DNA from: Pseudomonadota bacterium | GTDB lineage: Bacteria > SAR324 > NAC60-12 | Assembly (NCBI GenBank): GCA_014381795.1 | Contig: JACNKY010000149.1 | Span: 1 to 9,634 of the forward strand | Length of the DNA: 9,634 nucleotides | Direction: 5' to 3' | Shown: piece by piece, positions 1-6,185 of the stretch | Layout: every line of letters starts with the position of its first letter | Position numbering within the stretch: position 1 is the stretch's first letter | Program-made: the position numbers and the translations under genes | Notes under the pieces: model-generated | Told to the model about the DNA's origin: nothing | What the model saw: the letters and a program-made list of their open reading frames with translations, nothing else | The model's database searches: none

Positions 1-93
1 TCGCCAGATTTAGTTTTCAAAGAGCTTTCATTCCATTTCAATTCATTTGTGCAGTCAACACCAGCACTTTGACATTAAAACGGCGGTTTATAA

Positions 94-597
94 TTATGAA
101 GCCAGGGTCTCACGATAAATTTTAAATCCCCTAGCCTGATAATTTTTTAACGCATAAGGATGGTCAAGGCTTGAGGTATGTACCCAAACCCTGTTTGTTT
201 CCGTTCCCCATGCATTTTCAATTGCGGCGGATAATAATCCACCACCTAATCCTTTACCCACAAAAGGAGGCAGCAGGCCAAAATAAGCCAGTTCCACATC
301 CCTTCCCTCGGTATTCAATTCAAAATAACCTGCGGGCGTACCTTGATAAAGTAACATCCAGGTCTGATGTTCTTCACGATCAACCCAGTCCTGCCATTGT
401 TCTTCGGTCCATGACAACTTGCCTGTCCATTGCCAAATTTTGCCAACCTCCAGATAAAAAAAACGGTTCATGGCCGGCAATGCCGGTCCAAACTTCACCA
501 GCTGTGTCTCCGGAGGAAGCGCCTTTGGCCGAAATTCTTCCCGCATCAACATTTCAAGATGCCAGATTGTTTCCGGTTCACTTTTCTGCATATTCAT
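94..597 (-). CDS. GNAT-family N-acetyltransferase
   Basis: This 167-aa protein is a probable cytoplasmic enzyme moving an acetyl group from acetyl-CoA to an amine; the substrate cannot be read from sequence. The acetyl-CoA pyrophosphate loop is at about residues 113-122 (VGKGLGGGLL), preceded by the strand VELAYFGLLP (101-110). The second GNAT signature follows as VWVHTSSLDHPYALKNYQARGF (split: VWVHTSS at 137-143, then HPYALKNYQARGF at 146-158), with the usual N-Y-x-x-x-G-F ending. Length is normal for a single GNAT domain. The ATG at 597-595 follows AGGAG (606-602) by 4 nt; the ATG two codons later has a more usual 10-nt spacing and may be the real start. An in-frame TGA lies just upstream. 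The gene stands alone, with 1.7 kb of non-coding DNA between it and fliS. No functional link to the flagellar genes is visible. Bases 1-93 downstream hold nothing I recognise. Confidence 0.88.
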   Translation of the reverse strand: MNMQKSEPETIWHLEMLMREEFRPKALPPETQLVKFGPALPAMNRFFYLEVGKIWQWTGKLSWTEEQWQDWVDREEHQTWMLLYQGTPAGYFELNTEGRDVELAYFGLLPPFVGKGLGGGLLSAAIENAWGTETNRVWVHTSSLDHPYALKNYQARGFKIYRETLAS

Positions 598-825
598 TCA
601 TCTCCTGGTTTACCAAAATTTCTTAGGCAATTTAGCACGAAATAGTGACTCAATTTAGACCAAGTTTAATAATATATTTATCCAGCACTTTATCTTCTAT
701 TTCCTATTATTTCAGAATACAAGAGTTTCCATCCAATCAAATTTGCAAAACTGTCGGCAAAATCCTCTGCCTGAATTACTCAGATCCGCATAGATGTACC
801 TCTCACTAACTTAGCATCCCGAAAA

Positions 826-982
826 ACTCTCCTGACAAACGGTATTTGCCTTAGCAACAGTTCCTACTCAAAACAGTTACGGCCAGCATATGGAAATCGC
901 AACCAGGATAATCCGGAAATTATGCTCTAGAAACAACAAAGCCAAAAAACAGCACAGGACTATTCTTTGGCTTTGAGTTGTT
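826..982. repeat. Structured intergenic element, copy A (diverged)
   Basis: This stretch aligns in the same orientation with copy B at 2121-2268. The shared blocks, in order, are CTGACAAAC (832-840), a GTA..TGCCT.AG.AACA block, the 19-nt identical core ACTCAAAACAGTTACGGCC (866-884), GCAT (886-889), TCGCA.CC.GG followed by an AAT.CCGG block (897-916), then AACAACAAAGCCAAAAAA (932-949) and TTTGGCTT (966-973). The outer pairing is kept with different bases (TCCTG with CAGGA here, GGCTG with CAGCC in copy B), which suggests selection on structure. The middle arms are weaker than in copy B. It could be a degenerate copy of a non-autonomous mobile repeat or of a small RNA gene; the sequence does not decide. 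Confidence 0.6.
932..982 (-). terminator. Hairpin closing element copy A, terminator-like
   Basis: AAAGCCAAA (938-946) pairs perfectly with TTTGGCTTT (966-974), and the flanking AACAAC (932-937) pairs with GTTGTT (977-982) across a 2-nt bulge. Read on the minus strand, the left flank after the hairpin is only modestly T-rich, so terminator function is uncertain. It is the counterpart of the hairpin behind fliS (2235-2268), which supports a common origin. It lies about 330 nt upstream of the acetyltransferase start. Confidence 0.4.
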
Positions 983-1180
983 CCGTATTATTTTACAACT
1001 GTATTCCGTTCTCTCTCCGTATATTTAAGGCTAACCCATATTCCTATATTAAACTGGTGGCACTGAAAGCCCAGACAATTTTGGAAACAGTACTCCCTAG
1101 TTACAAGTCTGTGTAGAGTCTCCTCCTGAAAATCAACAGGCAGTAATCCATTAGACTAGATCCTTTAATTTTCAGTAAAA

Positions 1181-1490
1181 CTCCAGTCAGCCATCATATA
1201 TATACTGTAAGACGTTTCCCGTGTTCTACTTGAGTCCGGTTTCACCTATCCATCTAAAAACACCAGTCGGCATATTTCTACTGTGAAACAATTCCCGTGT
1301 TCTACTTAAGTCATGCTTCACTTAGCCGTCTAAAGAAATCAAGGCCGCATATATATACTGTGAGACAATTCCCGTGTTCTACTTGAGCCACGATTCACTT
1401 CGTCGTCTAAAAACTCTAGGCAGCATTTATATACTGTGAGACAATTCCCGTGTTCTACTTGAGTCACGTTTCACTTAGCCGTCTAAAATA
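1181..1490. repeat. Four-copy tandem repeat, unit about 76 bp
   Basis: The anchor CCCGTGTTCTACTT recurs at 1218, 1294, 1371 and 1447, so the period is 76, 77 and 76 bp. Each unit reads roughly YAGKCRGCA, then TATATACTGTGAGACAATT, then the anchor, then GAGTCACGTTTCACTTAGCC, then GTCTAAAA. Copies 3 and 4 are the closest pair and copy 1 is the most diverged. Within a unit, GTGAGAC can pair with GTTTCAC and CGTG with CACG around a loop of about 12 nt. In copy 2, CACG has become CATG, which still pairs by a G-U wobble. The pairing uses G-U on the plus strand where the minus strand would have A-C, a slight hint of a plus-strand transcript. No spacers are present, so it is not a CRISPR array. Confidence 0.85.
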
Positions 1491-1674
1491 CTCCACAAAG
1501 AATAACGCAATCACCTTCTCTAACTTTTCAAGATGATCTGTTTTAGCTGCATGTATCCATTACAGTCTGGTCAGAAAAAACAATCTGTCCGACCTTTTTG
1601 GATCAGCAGTCTACAGTTGTCACCTTTGTATCGGTTTTACGAGTGAGAAATTATTCAATTTTCAAAGAACGAAA

Positions 1675-1698
1675 GAGGCCTACTTATTCGTTGGCCTC
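1675..1698 (-). terminator. GAGGCC/GGCCTC hairpin, possible terminator
   Basis: GAGGCC (1675-1680) and GGCCTC (1693-1698) form a perfect 6-bp stem with a 12-nt loop. On the minus strand the stem is followed by TTTCGTTCTTT, a broken T-tract, so it could stop minus-strand transcripts passing beyond fliS. No gene ends here, so this is a structural call only. Confidence 0.35.
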
Positions 1699-1859
1699 AA
1701 TTTAATTTTCATGGTTTCGCAAAAAGTAAGACACAGTTGCATCGCTTTTTACGAAGACCTCGTACAAGTTAAAACTAGGAGCAGGAACCCCCCCGTGTTT
1801 TTTACATTGCATGATAGCGATAAAGATACCAGCACGCAATTAACCTCCAGGGTTTCCAT

Positions 1860-1907
1860 TTTTCCGCAATTCTACTGAACTGAACTTTCCGATTCTTTTG
1901 CGGAAAA
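1860..1907. repeat. Perfect 10-bp inverted repeat
   Basis: TTTTCCGCAA (1860-1869) is the exact reverse complement of TTGCGGAAAA (1898-1907), with 28 nt between. The spacer contains the short direct repeat ACTGAACTGAAC. It could be the stem of an RNA or a protein-binding site. No gene is adjacent. Confidence 0.55.
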
Positions 1908-1923
1908 TCATACAGCTTTTTGA

Positions 1924-1947
1924 AAGCGGATTCCATTGACTCCGCTT
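1924..1947. repeat. Perfect 7-bp inverted repeat
   Basis: AAGCGGA (1924-1930) pairs exactly with TCCGCTT (1941-1947) around a 10-nt loop, beginning 17 nt after the preceding inverted repeat. The close spacing suggests one folded transcript, but no promoter is evident. Confidence 0.4.
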
Positions 1948-2016
1948 CAGGCAATTCGTCATCATGAACCTGTATAAAGTTCTGAAATCGTGTCCTTACG
2001 AGTAAAGCAAGAAATC

Positions 2017-2050
2017 TTGTCTAATCTATGAGACAAATATTATATAGATT
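2017..2050. repeat. Two overlapping, mutually exclusive hairpins
   Basis: TTGTCT (2017-2022) pairs with AGACAA (2031-2036). AATCTAT (2023-2029), which is the loop of that hairpin, pairs perfectly with ATAGATT (2044-2050), and the second hairpin would in turn place AGACAA in its loop. Only one can form at a time. This resembles an RNA switch, though in A/T-rich DNA chance is possible. A further 6-bp stem, CAGTCT (2074-2079) with AGACTG (2095-2100), follows. Confidence 0.35.
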
Positions 2051-2120
2051 TCCACTCTAGTCAAAAGGACAACCAGTCTATTTCATACTTTTAAAGACTG
2101 AATCAGCTTTTAATAAAAAA

Positions 2121-2202
2121 CCCGGCTGACAAACTGTACATGCCTCAGAAACATCTGTAACTCAAAACAGTTACGGCCTTGCATGTACGGTTCGCAGCCG
2201 GG
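2121..2202 (-). ncRNA. Candidate structured RNA: 82-nt multi-stem hairpin (element copy B)
   Basis: Three nested perfect stems lie on one axis: CCCGGCTG (2121-2128) with CAGCCGGG (2195-2202), GTACATGC (2136-2143) with GCATGTAC (2181-2188), and GTAACT (2157-2162) with AGTTAC (2169-2174) around the loop CAAAAC. The joint between the first two stems also pairs on the minus strand (CGAAC with GTTTG, one G-U), where the plus strand would have an A-C mismatch. On the minus strand the structure ends directly in TTTTTTATT, like an intrinsic terminator. An alternative hairpin, GCCGG (2197-2201) with CCGGC (2208-2212), would use the same arm as the outer stem. It matches no riboswitch or RNA family that I recognise. 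Function is unknown; it could simply be a large backup terminator behind fliS. Confidence 0.45.
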
Positions 2203-2234
2203 CAATTCCGGCGCAACTCAAATTTTAAACAACA

Positions 2235-2268
2235 AAGCCAAAAAATAGCGATTGCTACCTTTTGGCTT
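2235..2268 (-). terminator. Probable terminator of fliD-fliS transcript
   Basis: AAGCCAAAA (2235-2243) pairs perfectly with TTTTGGCTT (2260-2268), and inside it TAGC pairs with GCTA. On the minus strand the hairpin starts 33 nt past the fliS stop and is followed by TTGTTGTTT, an imperfect T-tract. Its position makes terminator function likely. It is also the terminal hairpin of element copy B. Confidence 0.6.
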
Positions 2269-2301
2269 CAACTGTGAATTATGCTAGTTTTTACTATTTA
2301 T

Positions 2302-2766
2302 TCAGCCTGTCACTCTGATCCTCTTCTCTGCATTTTCCTGATTCTGTTGCGGCATAGCTTGTGGAACTTGTTGTTCAGTTGTTTGAGTTTTATTCTTTTT
2401 ATTTATTTGAACCCAGGCCGCACGCAGTTCCTTAAGCAAATCAATGACAACAATGATCGGTTCTATCTTTTTTTCCATGTTTGCTTCAATCAGTTGACTA
2501 AACATGTAGCTGTAAAGTGACTGCAGGTTTTTTGCGATATCACCACCCTGTTCCATGTTAAGGGTCGCCATCAGTTCAGTCACAATGTTCTTGGCTTTGA
2601 TCAGACAATTGTGGACTTTTTCAATTTCACCTGATTTCATGTGTTCAACAGCAAAACTGGAATTTTTTATTGCTCCATCATAGAGCATAATTATCAGTTT
2701 GTTTTGATCAAGTGTGTTGACAGAAGCCTTCTTATAGGCATTATGATAGTTACCATAGCTGCTCAT
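2302..2766 (-). CDS. fliS: Flagellar export chaperone FliS
   Basis: FliS binds the C-terminal tail of unpolymerised flagellin in the cytoplasm, stopping premature assembly and helping delivery to the flagellar export gate. The 154-aa product shows the family pattern: an N-terminal Y-x-x-A-Y-K-K-A-S-V-N-T segment (about 7-18), LIIMLYDGAI (24-33), then a mostly helical bundle to about residue 125. The usual length is around 125-135 aa; the extra C-terminal part is a polar Q/N/E-rich tail (about 127-154). The start ATG is at 2766-2764, preceded by GGAG with 6 nt spacing. It begins 24 nt after the fliD stop and is surely co-transcribed with it. No fliT or flaG is seen nearby. Confidence 0.93.
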   Translation of the reverse strand: MSSYGNYHNAYKKASVNTLDQNKLIIMLYDGAIKNSSFAVEHMKSGEIEKVHNCLIKAKNIVTELMATLNMEQGGDIAKNLQSLYSYMFSQLIEANMEKKIEPIIVVIDLLKELRAAWVQINKKNKTQTTEQQVPQAMPQQNQENAEKRIRVTG

Positions 2767-2790
2767 CGCATCTCCAGAATCATTTTTGTA

Positions 2791-5700
2791 TTAATTTTTA
2801 TTTTCTCCACCCATGGCGGAGAGTTGTTGACTGAGATAATTTTGTTGGGATTTTAATCTACCCATAGTACTGTCCAGCTTGGCAAATTTATTTTGCAGGC
2901 GTGAACGTTTGCTTTCTGCTCTTTTGTTTAAGCGTTTAATTTGATCGTCAAAACTACTCATCTGTCCAGTTATATCATCAGTGGCCCGCTTAACATTACC
3001 ACCTAAAGGATCATTCAATTTGTCAAGTTTATCACCTAACTTAACTGCTACCCCTTTTGATATTTTCACTGTAGCTTCTTCATTATCAAGCAGATCATTC
3101 TCAGCGAGGGTCACGAATATCCTCAAACCTTCAGCATTTGAGCCTTCCGCGCCTACGAGTAACTGTCCTCTGCCTTTTGCTTCAACGTTACCGATAGTGC
3201 CTGCGACATCCTCACCCTCAGTGCTTACTCCATCCACAAGACCTAAACCTGCCAGAATCATGCCCGAACCTCCTTCAACATCAATAGTGCTGTTGCTCCC
3301 GTAAGTACTGGAAACTATCTTCAAACGGCCTTCTTCTTCACGGACCTGTATCCCTCGGCGACCTAAAACCTCGTCTTCCATCAAGCGGTTCTGAATGGTC
3401 TTTGCCAGACTTGAAGGAGTATAGATGTCCTTGCGTAACTCAAGCGGCTCAGAAGCCCTGCCGTTCATTTTTACAACCAAAACGTTGTTTGTATCATCAA
3501 CCTTGATTGTTCCAGTAAGTGGTGTTCCCAGATAAAATCCACGTTTGGCAGTATTTGAAATATCCACACGGTAACCGTTTGGATTTACCCTTGTGTCTTC
3601 AGTCATTCCCAGAAAACTGACTCCTGGATTATCTGTATTTCCGTGACTGCGAAATAAATTTGCCACATCCGAAAAATTATCAACAATTTTTTCGTTTAAC
3701 TTTTTCTCATCAATCGACATGAGCCCGCGGTCATCGATTTTCAGTCCTATTGAAAAAAGCATATTAGTAGTCTGCGGTAAACCACTCACTGTAGCAATTG
3801 TAGTGGTCGCAACCTCGTTGACCATCTGTGCCAGATTTCTATCACTTAACAAAGGCGCGGCAGTGTTTGATGACTTGTCGAACTTTGACATTTCTTTTGC
3901 GGTTGCCTGAAATGTGTTGTAGGCATCAACAAAATCATAAATGCGTTCCTTGGCTACCTCAGTGTCACCCAGTACAGACACAATTATAGGCTCTTTGCTG
4001 GGTGAAAAAAACTCAAGATCAAGTCCTGCAATTACATCATTGGCTTCATTCTCAGAACGTCTAATCTCAAGTCCTTCTCCTGGCCTGGTTGCACCAAGAC
4101 GGAGCACTAAATCCTGCGCAAGCCTGACTGTCGAGGTTTCTGTCGAGATGGTAAAAGAATCCTTTTCATACAAATCACCTTTCCCAATAGCCAGACTTAA
4201 TTCTTCGTCAAACAAAATAGGTGTACCAGGTACATATCCTTCTCCAACTTCCACTGTCCCTGTACCGCCAAAGGTATCTTCCCATTTCAATTTTAACGCT
4301 CGTGTGATTCCTACTGTACCTCTTTTATCAACGACAAAAGAGTATGTTTTGGCGATATCAGGTTCATATTTACCTGACACTTCTATAGAGGCATTGCTCA
4401 GCTTACCTGCTGCTCCTCCTCCTATGCCATCCGAAACACTGAGAGAACTTGTATCCTTATTGTCATCAATACCTTCGTATTCAGCATAAGTCTGCCATTT
4501 TGCCAGTTTGTCTACTTTATTGGAAACCCCGCGGTGTTCTTCATCACTCCACCACATATCAATTGAAGTCGGTGCGACTACATCCACATCAGTTGTATCA
4601 CCGTCCCGTAAAACACTGGGGTTCACCTCAATAAATAAACCGTGTCCCAGAGGTAAACGTTTTGGATCACGCTTCCCCGATTTACTGAACTCCAAATCGA
4701 AAAGCTCTTCACCATCTACTGAATCAAAAGCGGTAGCTTTATTAAATGGACCGTCCTTTTTACCTACATCTCCCAAATACGGATGACCTATATTGACAGA
4801 TCCTTTTTCTCCACTCTCAGAGAATTCGTAATGCAGTTTAAGCGGACTTGGTCCTCCGACCTGTCCATTGCCTTCAACTCTAAAAACGACAGTATCATCC
4901 TCAAGTCCATCGTAAGTACCAACTACTCTGACTCCACCTTCTGATGCCTTACTGCTCCAGTCAGAGGGTTGTGAAATCTTAGGTGCGCGCTGAGCGTCAC
5001 TCATCCACCAGAGTAAATCCGATTTTTCCGCAGTAACATCTACTGTAAAGGTATCACCTGCAACCACTTCACCATCACTTATCAATAATTTTAATCCGTC
5101 AGTAACTTCGAGAGCAGTACCCGGAATATAATTAAATTTATTGATTTCTATTTCACCTTCTCTACCGTTCTTGTCCTTCCAGCCGATGAGTACACCGGAG
5201 TCAGAAGGTATTATTCCGGCTCGATTTACCTGAAATGTAAAGACGTTATCCTCTTCTCCATTGTAGGCACCGCCTATTTCAACTATATTGGTTGAACCAC
5301 CAAATCCTGCACCTCCAGTCGGTTCGGGCGGTTTTACGTTAAAACCATTCCAGTTCGCTGTTTTTTCAAAAGTATTTTCGTAATTCGGCGCTCCAACTTC
5401 ACCGCCCTGAAGATTTACGTCAATATCAATTCGTCCCTGTTCACCTTTTACATTACTGGTGAGCAGCAATCGATAAGGATTATCACCATGTGTTTTGGCG
5501 ATGAAGGCTTCCACATTCGCGTCCGAATTGTTGATTGCCCGTTTCAGGTCCGAGAGAGTATCTTTACCTTCAGCAAGATTGATCGTGACTGCCGACTCTT
5601 CCTCATCGTCTCCAACTTTGATCTGCACTTTTCCGGTGCCGATACGTGAGGTGTCACCCTCAAATCCCTGAGATGTTATTTGATGCGATAAGGCAACCGA

Positions 5701-6012
5701 CTCCACGATAATTGTGTGTCTTCCCGGCACAGAATCTTTCCGTGCTGTTGGCACTACTACATCCTCATCACTGGTCTCTACTTTACGAGCCTCCCAGACT
5801 TCAAATTTGTCCAGCGCCTCGGTTACACTCTGGAGTTTATTCAACTCCGATTTCACAGATTCCCAAGCCTCTAACTCGCTTACTTTCTGTTCTTTACGGG
5901 CTTCAACAGGTTTAATACGACGCTGCTCGATTGCCATAAAGCGATCGACGATCTCCCTCGTATTCAGTTTTGAGCCTAATCCAGTAACAGCGTTAGGATT
6001 TAGTTCTGCCAA
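2791..6012 (-). CDS. fliD: Flagellar filament cap protein FliD (HAP2), enlarged
   Basis: FliD is exported through the flagellum and forms the cap that guides flagellin assembly at the filament tip. FliD_N covers roughly residues 10-105 (LGSKLNTREIVDRFMAIE, then a coiled coil), a flagellin_IN-like segment lies near 140-187, and FliD_C spans about 660-1065, ending in the helical segment DDQIKRLNKRAESKRSRLQN. No cysteine was seen. At 1073 aa it is far above the usual 450-700. The excess is mainly three tandem beta-rich repeats at about 241-345, 360-495 and 541-630, and a second flagellin_IN-like module at about 840-970. The start is a TTG (6012-6010) with only a weak GGAA 5 nt upstream; no better start was found, and the N-terminus fits the family. 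It follows flagellin after a strong terminator and a hairpin-rich leader, and precedes fliS by 24 nt. Its own promoter was not identified. Confidence 0.92.
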   Translation of the reverse strand: MAELNPNAVTGLGSKLNTREIVDRFMAIEQRRIKPVEARKEQKVSELEAWESVKSELNKLQSVTEALDKFEVWEARKVETSDEDVVVPTARKDSVPGRHTIIVESVALSHQITSQGFEGDTSRIGTGKVQIKVGDDEEESAVTINLAEGKDTLSDLKRAINNSDANVEAFIAKTHGDNPYRLLLTSNVKGEQGRIDIDVNLQGGEVGAPNYENTFEKTANWNGFNVKPPEPTGGAGFGGSTNIVEIGGAYNGEEDNVFTFQVNRAGIIPSDSGVLIGWKDKNGREGEIEINKFNYIPGTALEVTDGLKLLISDGEVVAGDTFTVDVTAEKSDLLWWMSDAQRAPKISQPSDWSSKASEGGVRVVGTYDGLEDDTVVFRVEGNGQVGGPSPLKLHYEFSESGEKGSVNIGHPYLGDVGKKDGPFNKATAFDSVDGEELFDLEFSKSGKRDPKRLPLGHGLFIEVNPSVLRDGDTTDVDVVAPTSIDMWWSDEEHRGVSNKVDKLAKWQTYAEYEGIDDNKDTSSLSVSDGIGGGAAGKLSNASIEVSGKYEPDIAKTYSFVVDKRGTVGITRALKLKWEDTFGGTGTVEVGEGYVPGTPILFDEELSLAIGKGDLYEKDSFTISTETSTVRLAQDLVLRLGATRPGEGLEIRRSENEANDVIAGLDLEFFSPSKEPIIVSVLGDTEVAKERIYDFVDAYNTFQATAKEMSKFDKSSNTAAPLLSDRNLAQMVNEVATTTIATVSGLPQTTNMLFSIGLKIDDRGLMSIDEKKLNEKIVDNFSDVANLFRSHGNTDNPGVSFLGMTEDTRVNPNGYRVDISNTAKRGFYLGTPLTGTIKVDDTNNVLVVKMNGRASEPLELRKDIYTPSSLAKTIQNRLMEDEVLGRRGIQVREEEGRLKIVSSTYGSNSTIDVEGGSGMILAGLGLVDGVSTEGEDVAGTIGNVEAKGRGQLLVGAEGSNAEGLRIFVTLAENDLLDNEEATVKISKGVAVKLGDKLDKLNDPLGGNVKRATDDITGQMSSFDDQIKRLNKRAESKRSRLQNKFAKLDSTMGRLKSQQNYLSQQLSAMGGENKN

Positions 6013-6052
6013 GACGGTTCCGTTTTTTGAAGCAAGCAGGTTTTGTCGACTA

Positions 6053-6108
6053 CCGGAGCATTCTCCGGGAAAAAGGCAGAAATTTGCCTAGTTGAATTTA
6101 GTCAACTA
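6053..6108 (-). promoter_or_regulatory. Three-hairpin leader upstream of fliD
   Basis: Read toward fliD there are three successive perfect hairpins: TAGTTGA with TCAACTA (arms 6102-6108 and 6089-6095), AGGCA with TGCCT (6085-6089 and 6074-6078) followed by a TTTTT run, and CCGGAG with CTCCGG (6063-6068 and 6053-6058) with a 4-nt loop. The second resembles a small terminator. The 10-nt sequence GGTAGTYGAC also occurs twice. Together these may tune fliD expression relative to flagellin by attenuation or mRNA processing. This is an inference from structure alone. Confidence 0.45.
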
Positions 6109-6116
6109 CCTGATAT

Positions 6117-6166
6117 AAAAAAGATTTCTATTTTGCCGGTTCAAAGTAAACCGACCGCTAGAAATC
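6117..6166 (-). terminator. Intrinsic terminator of the flagellin gene
   Basis: On the minus strand GATTTCTA (plus 6159-6166) pairs perfectly with TAGAAATC (plus 6123-6130), enclosing an inner CGGTT/AACCG stem. The hairpin is followed at once by TTTTTTATAT (plus 6113-6122). It lies about 20 nt beyond the flagellin stop codon. It probably separates abundant flagellin mRNA from lower fliD-fliS transcription. Confidence 0.85.
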
Positions 6167-6185
6167 ATTTCAAAAAACATTCCAA

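Larger units (their letters stand above)
2121..2268. repeat. Structured intergenic element, copy B
   Basis: This is the better-folded partner of copy A (826-982). The same blocks occur in the same order, including the identical 19-nt core at 2160-2178, the AACAACAAAGCC block at 2230-2239 and the TTTGGCTT arm at 2261-2268. It begins right after an A-run (2115-2120) and ends 33 nt before the fliS stop codon. Nothing suggests coding capacity. Two copies in direct orientation about 1.3 kb apart may come from local duplication or from a genome-wide repeat family. Confidence 0.6.
598..2301. other. 1.7-kb gene-free, structure-rich intergenic region
   Basis: No reading frame here has recognisable protein sequence, a good ribosome-binding site or useful length beyond the tail of antisense frames from the GNAT gene. 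The region instead holds two diverged copies of a ~150-bp element, a four-unit tandem repeat and a row of perfect short inverted repeats, each listed separately. The two element copies share an orientation and bracket the rest. The stretches 607-825 and 983-1180 contain only A/T-rich DNA with no feature I can name. A homopolymer pair (C7 at 1788-1794, T6 at 1798-1803) lies in 1700-1855, which otherwise shows nothing. A non-coding gap this long is unusual for a bacterial genome. Confidence 0.8.

Noticed and set aside
171..658. Plus-strand open frames opposite the acetyltransferase
   Set aside because: They are antisense shadows of the GNAT gene, with no motif and no ribosome-binding site.
1181..1490. 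CRISPR array
   Set aside because: The whole ~76-bp unit is repeated and the short variable parts are themselves similar; there are no unique spacers and no cas genes.
1788..1803. C7 and T6 runs as a phase-variation switch
   Set aside because: No reading frame or promoter adjoins them, so slippage would have no evident target.
2121..2202. Integron attC site or group II intron fragment
   Set aside because: The long palindrome and GTACGGTTC resemble such elements loosely, but no GTTRRRY/RYYYAAC core pair, integrase, reverse transcriptase or domain V is present.
2791..6012. Diversity-generating retroelement target in fliD
   Set aside because: No template repeat or reverse transcriptase in the window, and the repeats in FliD are whole-domain duplications.
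2981..6091. Plus-strand open frames opposite fliD
   Set aside because: Serine/proline-rich antisense translations of the strong fliD frame, without independent support.
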